A stretch of DNA of 64,000 nt, taken from NCBI GenBank assembly GCA_959599915.1, contig CAUGJE010000009.1, positions 20,497-84,496 of the forward strand, written 5' to 3'. Origin of the DNA: an uncultured Collinsella sp. Its GTDB lineage: Bacteria > Actinomycetota > Coriobacteriia > Coriobacteriales > Coriobacteriaceae. Position numbers and translations under genes: made by a program. Shown here piece after piece: positions 44,450 to 52,925 of the stretch; position 1 is the stretch's first letter; the number at the start of each line of letters is the position of its first letter. The notes beneath the pieces were generated by a model, which made no database searches, was not told the DNA's origin, and saw only the letters and a program-made list of their open reading frames with translations.

Positions 44450-44656
44450 GACCGCCTCCATCACCGATTAGCGAGTATCCACCACATAGTTGAGAAGTCT
44501 ACGGGTTCGTGCGGACACAAATTCACCCCGTCCGTGTCTTTCAATCGTTTGCCGCAACGCTTGCGCAACGGAACGCTTGCAGATAAGATAGGAACACGGA
44601 TGGCACCCGTGACAGCGGGTCTTGCCAACTCCGATACACGTTTTCATCGTGAGAAA

Positions 44657-44690
44657 TGGCCGTCTTCGCTTACGCGGGGACGGCCACTTT
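44657..44690 (-). terminator. Hairpin after the aldehyde dehydrogenase
   Basis: TGGCCGTC/GACGGCCA stem (8 bp) with a 14-base loop in the 264-base gap downstream of the aldehyde dehydrogenase; TTTC follows on the minus strand and CTTTGTTT on the plus strand. Nothing else was found in this gap. Confidence 0.55.
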
Positions 44691-44713
44691 GTTTATCCCT
44701 ATGTCATCTGATT

Positions 44714-46093
44714 CTAATGCACAAACATGCGCACGAACTTGTGCTTCCAGCTTGCGTAAGGAGCATAGCGGAATGGCACGTCGAGCCAGGTTGCCTTGTT
44801 CACGATGCTCTTCTTGTGACTAAACGTATCGAAGCTCTCGCGGCCATGGTACTGCCCCATACCGCTCGCGCCCATGCCGCCAAAGCCCATATGGCTCGTA
44901 GCCAGATGCATGATCGTGTCGTTGACGCAGCCGCCGCCAAAGGGCACGTAACGCACAAAGCGTTGCTGAGCCGCATGGTCCTGGCTAAAGATATACAGAG
45001 CTAGCGGCGTCGGACGATCCGCAATAAACGTCTCTGCCTCGTCTAGGCTCTCAAACGTCAGCACCGGCAAGATGGGGCCGAAAATCTCCTCCTGCATTAC
45101 GGCGTCATCGGGGGTCACGCCGTCTAGAATCGTCGGCTCAATCTTGAGCGACGACTCGCGCGCGGTACCTCCAAGCACAACCTTATAGGGATCGATCAGC
45201 CCGCGCACGCGCGCAAAATGCTTGGCGTTGACGATATGACCGTAATCCTCGTTGTCGAGCGGATGCTCGCCAAACATGCGACGGGTCTCCTCCCTGATGA
45301 GGCCCAACAGCTCATCGTGTACGCGCGTATCGACCAGCAGGTAGTCGGGCGCCACGCAGGTCTGCCCCACGTTGAGCCATTTACCAAAGGCGATACGCCG
45401 TGCCGCAACCTTCAAGTTTGCCGTCGCATCCACGATGCAGGGACTCTTTCCGCCCAGCTCAAGCGTCACGGGCGTAAGGTTTTTACTTGCGCGCTCCATG
45501 ACGAGCTTGCCGACCGGAACGCTACCGGTAAAGAAGATCTTGTCCCAGCACTCATCGAGTAGCGCTTCGTTTTCGGCCCGCCCGCCCTCGACAACCGTCA
45601 CCAAGCGCGGATCAAATGCCTCTTCACAGATTTGCTTGAGCACCGCGCTCGATGCCGGAGCATAGGCGCTCGGCTTGATGACCACAGTATTGCCCGCGGC
45701 AAGGGCGCCGGCGAGTGGCTCGAGCGTCAGCAAAAACGGGTAGTTCCACGGAGCCATGATGAGCGTGACGCCATAGGGCACGGCTTGCGTTTTGCACACA
45801 CTCACGGCGTTGGCAAGGTCACACGGACGCAGGCGCGGACGACTCCATCGAGCCACATGCACAATCTGATGACGAATCTCGGAAAGCGACGTGCCGATCT
45901 CGCACATATATGCCTCGTCATGCGACTTTCCCAAATCGGTCTTGAGCGCATGGGCAATATCGGCCTCGTGCGCCCGTACCGTATCGCGCAAACTCACGAG
46001 CGCGCGACGTCGAGTATCGACATCAAACGTAGCGTGCGTCTTAAAGTAGGCGCGCTGATCGCCGACGATGCGCGCAATTTCCTCGGTGTTCAT
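44714..46093 (-). CDS. NAD(P)-dependent aldehyde dehydrogenase
   Basis: A 459-residue class 3-like aldehyde dehydrogenase. It shows APWNYPFLLTLEPLAGALAAGNTVVIKPS, the glutamate motif LELGGKSPCIVD and the catalytic Cys in NVGQTCVAPDYLLV, then EEIFGPILPVLTF and a C-terminal PFGGCVND-like segment (PFGGGCVND). It oxidises aliphatic or aromatic aldehydes to acids. It is 8 bases downstream of an iron-type alcohol dehydrogenase gene with GGAGGG before its ATG, so the two make an alcohol to aldehyde to acid route. Confidence 0.93.
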   Translation of the reverse strand: MNTEEIARIVGDQRAYFKTHATFDVDTRRRALVSLRDTVRAHEADIAHALKTDLGKSHDEAYMCEIGTSLSEIRHQIVHVARWSRPRLRPCDLANAVSVCKTQAVPYGVTLIMAPWNYPFLLTLEPLAGALAAGNTVVIKPSAYAPASSAVLKQICEEAFDPRLVTVVEGGRAENEALLDECWDKIFFTGSVPVGKLVMERASKNLTPVTLELGGKSPCIVDATANLKVAARRIAFGKWLNVGQTCVAPDYLLVDTRVHDELLGLIREETRRMFGEHPLDNEDYGHIVNAKHFARVRGLIDPYKVVLGGTARESSLKIEPTILDGVTPDDAVMQEEIFGPILPVLTFESLDEAETFIADRPTPLALYIFSQDHAAQQRFVRYVPFGGGCVNDTIMHLATSHMGFGGMGASGMGQYHGRESFDTFSHKKSIVNKATWLDVPFRYAPYASWKHKFVRMFVH

Positions 46094-46101
46094 GGACCCT
46101 C

Positions 46102-47322
46102 CTAGTTCTCGTCCTCAAACATACCACCCGCGACGACCTCGTACATATGCTCGAGCTCCAGGCGGTCCATTAGAAGCGGAACGGGGTATAGCGGATTGGC
46201 CTCGGCATCGGCATGGGCCGCCATTTGTGGAATATCGGAGCGGCGAATGCCCGTCACATATTTGGGTATGCCCAAGGCGGCGTTCATGCGGTCGACCCAA
46301 TCGATAAAGGCCTCAGCAGCCACGTTGTCCAGCGCATTAGCCGGCGCAATGCCGGCCATGCGGGCGAGATCGGCGAGCTTGGGAGCAGCAGCTTCGCCAT
46401 AGGCGCGAAGCATGTGCGGCAGGATGATGGCGTTGGCCAAGCCGTGGGGAATCCCGTAACGCCCGCCCAGGCTGTGCGCGATGGCATGGACGTATCCAAC
46501 ATAAGAGCGCGTAAAGGCAACGCCCGCTTTATACGCCGCCGAAAGCATATTGCGGCGCGCACGCATGTTGCCACCGCACTCATAGGCCTCGAGCAAATTG
46601 TCGTGGATGAGCTGCACCGCCTGGCGCGCCATCTTGCGCGTATAGGGCGTGGTGCTGCGCCCGATAAAGGCCTCGACGGCATGCGTCAGGGCGTCCATGC
46701 CCGTTTGCCCCGTAATGGAGGCGGGCAGGCCGCGCGTAAACTCGGGGTCGTGCACCGCAAAGCGCGGGATCAGCACAAAGTCGTTAATGGGATACTTGTA
46801 GTGCGTCTCGTCGTCGGTAATTACCGCTGCAAGCGTGACCTCGCTTCCCGTGCCCGCCGTGGTGGGAACGGCGATGAGCAGCGGCAGGCGACGATGGATA
46901 CGCAACAGGCCGCGCATCTTGTTGATGGGCTTCTTTGGCTGCGCGATGCGCGCGCCCACGCCCTTGGCGCAGTCCATGGCCGAACCGCCGCCAAAGCCGA
47001 TAATGGCCTGGCAGGTGCTCTCTCGATACAGAGATGCCGCTTCCTCCACGTTTGAGACCGTGGGGTTCGCACGTGTTTCGGCATAGACCGCAGCGCTAAT
47101 TCCCTTGGACGCGAGCGCTGTCTCGAGCGGTGCCGTGAGCCCCAGACGGGCAATGCCGGGATCTGTCACGATAAGAACATGGTGTATTGAACGCTTTTGA
47201 AGCACTGCGGGCACTTCCTCAGCGTGCTCTAAAATGCGTGGCTCGGTATAGGGCAGCACCGGCAATGCGATGCGAAAAACCGTTTGATACGTTCGGCACC
47301 AGGCGCGGCGGGCTAGATGCAT
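46102..47322 (-). CDS. Iron-containing alcohol dehydrogenase
   Basis: A 406-residue group III alcohol dehydrogenase. The nucleotide region has IGFGGGSAMDCAKGV; metal ligands are in the DALTHAVEAFIG and GYVHAIAHSLGGRYGIPHGLANAIILPH segments; PTTAGTGSEVT is also typical. Members reduce aldehydes or oxidise alcohols with NAD(P). ATG 47322 follows GGAGC; the longer ORF to 47403 crosses the probable operator. First gene of an operon with the aldehyde dehydrogenase. Confidence 0.92.
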   Translation of the reverse strand: MHLARRAWCRTYQTVFRIALPVLPYTEPRILEHAEEVPAVLQKRSIHHVLIVTDPGIARLGLTAPLETALASKGISAAVYAETRANPTVSNVEEAASLYRESTCQAIIGFGGGSAMDCAKGVGARIAQPKKPINKMRGLLRIHRRLPLLIAVPTTAGTGSEVTLAAVITDDETHYKYPINDFVLIPRFAVHDPEFTRGLPASITGQTGMDALTHAVEAFIGRSTTPYTRKMARQAVQLIHDNLLEAYECGGNMRARRNMLSAAYKAGVAFTRSYVGYVHAIAHSLGGRYGIPHGLANAIILPHMLRAYGEAAAPKLADLARMAGIAPANALDNVAAEAFIDWVDRMNAALGIPKYVTGIRRSDIPQMAAHADAEANPLYPVPLLMDRLELEHMYEVVAGGMFEDEN

Positions 47323-47341
47323 AAAGGAAGCTCCTTCATTT

Positions 47342-47419
47342 GTTGATTGGTCAACATTTGCTCGACCGATTGTACTCATCGGAGGTCGCACGAGGTCTAG
47401 CAATCGTTAATCAATCAAC
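47342..47419. promoter_or_regulatory. Paired palindromes, possible repressor sites for the adh operon
   Basis: GTTGATTGGTCAAC (47342-47355) and GTTAATCAATCAAC (47406-47419) share the symmetric pattern GTT(G/A)AT-N2-(G/A)TCAAC, 64 bases apart, between the alcohol dehydrogenase and rubrerythrin genes. The pattern suits a TetR-type dimer; the regulator is not in the neighbourhood. Confidence 0.5.
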
Positions 47420-47466
47420 ATCTACACATGCTTAAATTGTTTTATTAAAAATCATTCCTAATAGGC

Positions 47467-47494
47467 TTCACATTCGGTCTCATTTATGGATAAT
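47467..47494 (+). promoter_or_regulatory. Probable promoter of the rubrerythrin gene
   Basis: TTCACA (47467-47472), a 16-base spacer and GATAAT (47489-47494), in an AT-rich stretch, about 85 bases before the start codon. Confidence 0.6.
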
Positions 47495-47578
47495 AGAACT
47501 CGTCAAGACGCACGTCCGGAGAGGGCCCTTATGGGACCGGGCGAGCGCACCATCGCCATCGATCGAAGGGATCGAATC

Positions 47579-48136
47579 ATGAAATTTGTTTGCCCCGTTT
47601 GCGGTTATGTTGAAGAGTACGACGGCGACCAGCTGCCCGAAGATTTTAAGTGCCCCCAGTGCGGAGTGCCCGGTTCCCGCTTCCTGAAGCAGGATGAGGG
47701 TGGCTTTACTTGGGCTGCCGAGCACGTTGTGGGCGTTGCCAAGGAGGGCGTGCCTGAGGACATCGTCGCCGACCTGCGCGCCAACTTTGAGGGCGAGTGC
47801 TCCGAGGTCGGTATGTACCTGGCCATGGCCCGCGTCGCTCATCGCGAGGGTTATCCCGAGGTTGGCCTTTATTACGAGAAGGCAGCCCATGAGGAGGCCG
47901 AGCACGCCGCCAAGTTCGCTGAGCTCCTGGGCGAGGTCGTGACCGACTCCACCAAGAAGAACCTCGAGATGCGCGTTGAGGCCGAGAATGGCGCCACCGC
48001 TGGTAAGACCGATCTCGCCAAGCGCGCCAAGGCTGCCAACCTCGATGCCATCCACGACACCGTCCACGAGATGGCTCGCGACGAGGCTCGTCACGGCAAG
48101 GCCTTCGAGGGCCTGCTGAAGCGCTACTTTGCCTAA
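47579..48136 (+). CDS. Reverse rubrerythrin (rubredoxin-ferritin-like)
   Basis: A 185-residue protein with an N-terminal rubredoxin knuckle (Cys 5, 8, 25 and 28; CPVCGY, CPQCGVP) and a ferritin-like diiron domain (about 50-185; EGECSEVGMYLAMARVAHREGY, EKAAHEEAEHAAKF and MARDEARHGKAFEGLL with E-x2-H ligands). This domain order is that of reverse rubrerythrins, which reduce hydrogen peroxide in anaerobes. ATG 47579 follows GAAGGGAT. Single gene with its own promoter and terminator. Confidence 0.92.
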   Translation: MKFVCPVCGYVEEYDGDQLPEDFKCPQCGVPGSRFLKQDEGGFTWAAEHVVGVAKEGVPEDIVADLRANFEGECSEVGMYLAMARVAHREGYPEVGLYYEKAAHEEAEHAAKFAELLGEVVTDSTKKNLEMRVEAENGATAGKTDLAKRAKAANLDAIHDTVHEMARDEARHGKAFEGLLKRYFA

Positions 48137-48167
48137 GCCAGCCGCCTGAGAGATAATCTCTAGCTCA

Positions 48168-48202
48168 AAAAAGGCCCGGACCACATGGTCCGGGCCTTTT
48201 TC
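48168..48202 (+). terminator. Terminator after rubrerythrin
   Basis: AAAAAGGCCCGGACC/GGTCCGGGCCTTTTT, 4-base loop, symmetric enough to act in both directions. Confidence 0.93.
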
Positions 48203-48269
48203 GTGCCTCACAAAACATGTTAACGCCATGAAATAGGACCACCTTAGGCCTCGGCTTTTCGTCAAAAAA

Positions 48270-48390
48270 TAAGTGAGTAGACTTTTTGGAACTTGCCGAG
48301 CAGGCCATCCATATTGCTTTATAAAACCGCAGGTAAATAACTTGCTGCAAACCGGTCTGGTCGCCATCACGCCAAAAGTCTACTCACTTA
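48270..48390. repeat. 121-bp inverted-end element, copy B
   Basis: Ends TAAGTGAGTAGACT and AGTCTACTCACTTA; exactly 121 bp; core AAAACCGCAGGTA at 48323-48335. Its right end overlaps the 3' end of the nuclease-like gene and provides that gene's TAG stop codon. Copies B and C are more alike than either is to copy A. Confidence 0.88.
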
Positions 48391-49507
48391 GAACCGCGGC
48401 CGTCCACGATTGAGCCTTTTTAAATCTAACGGCCATCTTTTCGCCGATTTCTCCCAGTTTTGACCAGTCCACGAATAGCTCAGACCGGAGTAATGTCTCG
48501 GCCCTTTGCTCATCCAAGCTTTTGTCACGATATTCAACATCGAGCATCCTGCATACGGCCTTTACGATCGCGCGGAATCTACCCTCATCGGATATCTGCC
48601 CGTGTGTCAGGAGCAGGACGTCGTAGCCCATGGCCTGAAGCGCCGTCATACGGTCGGCGTCACGCAGGCCATCCCCCGCGCGCCCGTGTGAGGCCTTCCC
48701 CTGACATTCGATGGCCACCTGCCGCCTTCCGTCCGGCGAAGACAGAAGTAGATCGATATACACACGCGACTTTCCCACAATCGATCGAGCACTTGTGCTT
48801 AGCGCCACTTCGACATTGAGTTCTATGCCGCAAAAACCTTCACCTCCCAGGGATCGCGACAGTCCAAACAACAAATACGCCTCAACCTCAAAAGGCGATG
48901 CGGCGCCCAATGGAACGAGATGCGATACCGCCATAAATCGATTGCCGTAACGCATCCCGCAAACATCTGAACAAAAACGGTCAAGGTCGCCGCCCAAAAC
49001 CAAAGCGTCTCGACGCCATAAATTTGAGGCGGTACCGTCCTCGGACGGACAGCGCGACCAGCCCAGCGTTGTCGAAATCGCGCCCGAATCAATTGCACGC
49101 GAAAGCTCCGCCTCAAGCGCCGCCGGCAGAGCGCACACCGCAAACAAGCCGCACATTTCCGCCAATACCAAAAGAAGCTGAAGATCAGTCAGATGCCGCG
49201 ACATGATGAATGCCGTCAGTAGAGGAGATGTAATCAAAAATCCATGCTCCGTTTCCAGCACAGATTCCCTGGGGAGCTCGCCAAGAAACAGCCGCTGCCT
49301 CATGCTGGCTGGACAAGTCCGCTTGTTTCTCGTCCGAACCAATGTATACAGCGGAAAGCCAAGCACAACCGCAGCCGTCGGGTTACGGGAGAGGTCATAT
49401 CGCTGCCGGTCTTCTTCTGGTCGTGGAAGCGGCGGACACAAAGCGCGGACTTGAGGGGGCAAACGCCAGTACCTAAAAGCCGATATGTCACAAAGTAGAT
49501 CCTTCAT
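48380..49507 (-). CDS. DUF559-like endonuclease-fold protein
   Basis: A 375-residue protein whose C-terminal third has YIDLLLSSPDGRRQVAIECQGKASH (D...ExQxK, about 249-273) and then LRDADRMTALQAMGYDVLLLTHGQI, the pattern of the Vsr/DUF559 endonuclease fold. The N-terminal 200 residues contain no motif I know. It ends inside repeat copy B and is bracketed by copy C, both in the same orientation. ATG 49507 (MKDLLCDISAFRYWRLPP) is preferred to GTG 49513. No partner gene is present, so toxin, Abi or repair roles are all open. Confidence 0.7.
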   Translation of the reverse strand: MKDLLCDISAFRYWRLPPQVRALCPPLPRPEEDRQRYDLSRNPTAAVVLGFPLYTLVRTRNKRTCPASMRQRLFLGELPRESVLETEHGFLITSPLLTAFIMSRHLTDLQLLLVLAEMCGLFAVCALPAALEAELSRAIDSGAISTTLGWSRCPSEDGTASNLWRRDALVLGGDLDRFCSDVCGMRYGNRFMAVSHLVPLGAASPFEVEAYLLFGLSRSLGGEGFCGIELNVEVALSTSARSIVGKSRVYIDLLLSSPDGRRQVAIECQGKASHGRAGDGLRDADRMTALQAMGYDVLLLTHGQISDEGRFRAIVKAVCRMLDVEYRDKSLDEQRAETLLRSELFVDWSKLGEIGEKMAVRFKKAQSWTAAVLSE

Positions 49508-49590
49508 AGGCACAGGAAAACACGGATTTCAACACAGCCGGTCTCGCTATGGCGCGAACGCAGCGAAAATGGCGTCGAACGGACTGTCAA

Positions 49591-49656
49591 GTTTTCAACA
49601 GCCCTCCCCAACTGACCAAAAGCTTGCCAAGAACTGGACGGGACCCTGTTGAAAAC
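49591..49656. repeat. Inverted repeat with 11-bp arms
   Basis: GTTTTCAACAG (49591-49601) and CTGTTGAAAAC (49646-49656) are perfect arms around a 44-base centre, followed by TTTTTTTCTC on the plus strand. It lies in the 5' region of the nuclease-like gene, close to copy C. On the minus strand a TTGACA starts at about 49591, so it may overlap that gene's promoter. Confidence 0.5.
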
Positions 49657-49689
49657 CTCATTTTTTTCTCGTGCAGGAGCTGTGCGCGG

Positions 49690-49810
49690 CAAGTGAGTAG
49701 ACTTTTTCGAACTTACCGAGCAGACCGATCATCCTGCTTTTCAAAACCGCAGGTAGATAGCTTGTTACAAAACTGCCTGGTCGCTAAAGCGTTAAAAGTC
49801 TACTCATTTA
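49690..49810. repeat. 121-bp inverted-end element, copy C
   Basis: Ends CAAGTGAGTAGACT and AGTCTACTCATTTA (two base changes), length 121 bp, core AAAACCGCAGGTA at 49743-49755. The right end gives the TGA stop codon of the PdxR-type gene. Confidence 0.87.
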
Positions 49811-51240
49811 GATTGCAGAGTGTCCCCCATTAGCTGCAATTCCAAGGTATTAAGCACATTTGGACTCAAATCGTCATACTGGACAAGGATTCGAGTCGGG
49901 TTTTCATGGACAGATGCGCCGCCGGCACACCAAAAACAGTCACTGATATCGATAAAAGGAATGCTCGAGCGCGTGAGGGCCTGTGCAAAAGAGCTTCCGC
50001 CCGTTCCACGCTCCGCAACCACAGTGCAGTAAAGGCCCGCGTCTGCATGCTCGATCGAGACCTCCCCCGCCGGAAACGCTTTCCGTACAAGTGCCGTCAG
50101 GCCATCACGCGCCTCGCGAGCACGAACGCGCACACGGTTTACATGCCGCTCGTAATCACCCGATTCCAGCAAACGCGCCAAGGCAACCTGGTCAACAGAG
50201 CTCACCGACGAGGCGTAAAAACCAAGGTTGTGCTTAAACTGCTCCATTAGTTCATCGGGCAACACCATGTACGCTAGACGCAACGCCGATGACAGGCTCT
50301 TCGAAAACGTGTTGGTGTAGATAACTGACTGGGCGGCATCGATCGACGCGAGCGCGGGAATCGGCTTGCCGGCAAGGCGAAACTCACAATCAAAGTCATC
50401 TTCGATGAGATACCGACCTGGTCGCTCGGTGGCCCAGCTCAGCAGCGCGTAGCGACGCGCAATGCTCGTCACAAGACCGGTCGGATACTGATGGGACGGC
50501 ATCAGGTGAAGGACATCGGTCCCGGTTTTCTGCAGAGCGCTCAGGTCCACGCCGTCATCATCCAACGGGATATGTCGTACTTGGCAACCCATAGCCTGAT
50601 AGATGCGCGTCAGGCGCAAATACCCCGGATCCTCAACGGCATACACCTTGTCGGCTCCAAGCAATTGAACCAACATGGTATCGAGCAGCTGGGCGCCCGC
50701 ACCGATAACGATGTTGTCGGGGTCGACATTCATGCCCCTCGTCCCGCGTAGATGGTGCGCAATCGCACGTCGCAGCCGAGCGGTGCCCTGCGCCGGCGCG
50801 GGCGAAAAGATTTCACGTTCGTCTTCGGATGTCAGCGTCGCCCGTAGCGCGCTTTGCCAAAGCCGCGCCGCCTCCAAAGCGGAAGGAGAAAGCGCATCGA
50901 ATCGCTCGACCTGTCCGTTGACATCATGCGCGCTGGGGTCCACGGAGGCGACATCTCGGTCGATGCCCTCCGCAGCCGAAGCCAAAACCGGTGCATCCGG
51001 AAGTTCGCACGCGTAGTAGCCGCGCCGCGGCTTTGAGCAAATATAACCCTCGGCAAGCAACTGGCTATATGCATTTTCGATTGTAATGACACTGATTCCC
51101 AGATGACTGGCAAAGGCGCGCTTAGACGGCAAATGCTCTCCCGCCGCAATGCGCCCAGCAACGATATCATCTCGAATTTGCTGGTAAACATACTCATAGA
51201 GCGATGCCTCGCCGCGTTGTTCCAAATTGTAGTCGAGCAT
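49804..51240 (-). CDS. pdxR: PdxR/MocR-type regulator (GntR plus aminotransferase domain)
   Basis: A 478-residue protein: GntR winged helix (about 10-75, LYEYVYQQIRDDIVAGRIAAGEHLPSKRAFASHLGISVITIENAY) fused to a class I aminotransferase-like domain (about 130-478) with the PLP pocket pattern (IEDDFDCEFRLAG, YTNTFSKSLSSALRLAYMV). Members bind PLP and control B6 synthesis genes. It is divergent from pdxS-pdxT. ATG 51240 follows AGGTGAC. Its last codons and the stop are inside repeat copy C. Confidence 0.93.
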   Translation of the reverse strand: MLDYNLEQRGEASLYEYVYQQIRDDIVAGRIAAGEHLPSKRAFASHLGISVITIENAYSQLLAEGYICSKPRRGYYACELPDAPVLASAAEGIDRDVASVDPSAHDVNGQVERFDALSPSALEAARLWQSALRATLTSEDEREIFSPAPAQGTARLRRAIAHHLRGTRGMNVDPDNIVIGAGAQLLDTMLVQLLGADKVYAVEDPGYLRLTRIYQAMGCQVRHIPLDDDGVDLSALQKTGTDVLHLMPSHQYPTGLVTSIARRYALLSWATERPGRYLIEDDFDCEFRLAGKPIPALASIDAAQSVIYTNTFSKSLSSALRLAYMVLPDELMEQFKHNLGFYASSVSSVDQVALARLLESGDYERHVNRVRVRAREARDGLTALVRKAFPAGEVSIEHADAGLYCTVVAERGTGGSSFAQALTRSSIPFIDISDCFWCAGGASVHENPTRILVQYDDLSPNVLNTLELQLMGDTLQSK

Positions 51241-51251
51241 GAGTTTGTCAC

Positions 51252-51293
51252 CTGACCTTATCGAGTCATTCAATCTGATATTAGTCTGACCTT
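51252..51293. promoter_or_regulatory. Direct repeats in the pdxR-pdxS intergenic region
   Basis: CTGACCTT occurs at 51252-51259 and 51286-51293, with a partial copy CTGATATT at 51275-51282. Direct repeats in this place are the known type of PdxR/MocR operator. The spacing (34 bases between full copies) puts them on one face of the helix. Confidence 0.6.
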
Positions 51294-51384
51294 GTTATTA
51301 TCTTGAAAACTGAGTATTTCGCCATACCCAGCTCCCCGATAGGATGTTCGTCAAGCAATGCACATGCCAACCAAGGGAGCAACC

Positions 51385-52275
51385 ATGGCAGAACAGGCCA
51401 GCAACGCCGATCGCGTCAAACTCAACCGCGAGCTCGCGCAGATGCTCAAGGGCGGTGTCATCATGGACGTCACCACGCCCGAGCAGGCACGCATCGCCGA
51501 GGAGGCAGGCGCCTGCGCCGTCATGGCGCTTGAGCGCATCCCGGCCGACATCCGCGCCGCCGGCGGCGTGTCGCGCATGAGTGACCCCAAGATGATCAAG
51601 GGCATTCAAGAGGCCGTCTCCATCCCCGTTATGGCCAAGTGCCGCATCGGCCACATTGTCGAGGCGCAGGTCCTGCAGGCCATCGAAATCGATTACATCG
51701 ACGAGTCCGAGGTTCTCTCCCCCGCCGACGATGTCTACCACATCGACAAGACCCAGTTTGACGTCCCGTTTGTCTGCGGTGCCCGTGACCTGGGCGAGGC
51801 GCTGCGCCGCGTCGCCGAGGGCGCCACGATGATCCGCACCAAGGGCGAGCCGGGCACGGGCGACGTCGTTCAGGCCGTGCGCCACATGCGCAAGATCCAA
51901 AAGCAGATCCGCGACGTTGTTGCCCTGCGTGACGACGAGCTCTTTGAGGCAGCCAAGCAGCTGCAGGTTCCGGTCGAGCTGGTGCGCGAGGTCCATGCCA
52001 CGGGCAAGCTTCCCGTCGTGAACTTTGCTGCCGGCGGCATCGCGACCCCCGCCGATGCCGCGCTGATGATGCAGCTGGGCGCCGAAGGCGTCTTTGTCGG
52101 ATCGGGTATCTTTAAGAGCGGCGACCCGGCCAAGCGCGCCGCCGCCATCGTTAAGGCCGTAGCCAACTTCACCGACGCCAAGCTCATCGCTGAGCTTTCG
52201 GAGGATCTAGGCGAGGCCATGGTCGGCATCAACGCCGACGAGATCGAGATCATCATGGAGGAGCGCGGACGCTAG
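51385..52275 (+). CDS. pdxS: Pyridoxal 5'-phosphate synthase lyase subunit PdxS
   Basis: A 296-residue (beta/alpha)8 enzyme that makes PLP from ribose 5-phosphate, glyceraldehyde 3-phosphate and ammonia. GGVIMDVTTPEQA, RIPADIRAAGGVSRMSDP, the active-site lysine in PVMAKCRIGH (Lys 85) and TKGEPGTGDVV (second Lys) are all intact. ATG 51385 follows AAGGGAGC. It is followed by pdxT at 20 bases. Confidence 0.97.
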   Translation: MAEQASNADRVKLNRELAQMLKGGVIMDVTTPEQARIAEEAGACAVMALERIPADIRAAGGVSRMSDPKMIKGIQEAVSIPVMAKCRIGHIVEAQVLQAIEIDYIDESEVLSPADDVYHIDKTQFDVPFVCGARDLGEALRRVAEGATMIRTKGEPGTGDVVQAVRHMRKIQKQIRDVVALRDDELFEAAKQLQVPVELVREVHATGKLPVVNFAAGGIATPADAALMMQLGAEGVFVGSGIFKSGDPAKRAAAIVKAVANFTDAKLIAELSEDLGEAMVGINADEIEIIMEERGR

Positions 52276-52295
52276 TCCGGCAGAAAGGATCGCAC

Positions 52296-52883
52296 ATGAG
52301 CGATTACGCAGACCAGACGGTCGCCGTGCTGGCGGTCCAAGGTGCTTTTGCCGAGCACGAGGCGAGGCTGTCCGAGCTGGGCGCACGTTGTATTGAGCTG
52401 AGGCAGGCGGCTGATTTGAAGCAGGACTTTGACCGTCTGGTACTTCCCGGCGGCGAGTCTACCGTTCAAGGGAAGCTGCTTGATGAGTTGGGCATGTTCG
52501 AGGAGCTTCGTGCCCGCATCGCTGAAGGCATGCCCGTCCTGGGCACCTGCGCCGGCCTGATTCTGATGGCTCACGACCTTGCCGCCCATGACGATAAGGG
52601 GACGCCGCGTTTGGCAAACATGGATGTACTTGTCGAGCGCAATGCCTACGGCAGGCAGCTCGGCAGCTTTCGAACCAAGGGGCAGGTAGCCGGCATCGAC
52701 GGTGAAGTGCCGCTGACGTTTATCCGCGCGCCCCGCATCGTCGAGGTCCACGGCGACGCCAAGGCCTTAGCGAAAGTCGACAGGCGCATCGTCGCCGCCC
52801 GCCAGGGCAACCAGCTCGGCGTAACCTTCCACCCCGAACTCGATGAAGACACCCGTCTCCACGAACTGTTCCTGCAAATGTAG
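52296..52883 (+). CDS. pdxT: Pyridoxal 5'-phosphate synthase glutaminase subunit PdxT
   Basis: A 195-residue class I glutaminase that supplies ammonia to PdxS. It has LPGGESTVQ (oxyanion region), the nucleophile Cys 85 in VLGTCAGL and the His 179/Glu 181 pair in TFHPELDED. The triad is complete and the length is typical. AGAAAGGA precedes the ATG. Confidence 0.96.
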   Translation: MSDYADQTVAVLAVQGAFAEHEARLSELGARCIELRQAADLKQDFDRLVLPGGESTVQGKLLDELGMFEELRARIAEGMPVLGTCAGLILMAHDLAAHDDKGTPRLANMDVLVERNAYGRQLGSFRTKGQVAGIDGEVPLTFIRAPRIVEVHGDAKALAKVDRRIVAARQGNQLGVTFHPELDEDTRLHELFLQM

Positions 52884-52925
52884 GCGGAATAGAAACAAGC
52901 GTGGATTATCGGACACATAACAAAT

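Noticed and set aside
44261..45004. 247-residue plus-strand frame at the phosphoesterase/aldehyde dehydrogenase gap
   Set aside because: It spans an intergenic hairpin and the 3' end of aldehyde dehydrogenase in antisense; no start signal or motif.
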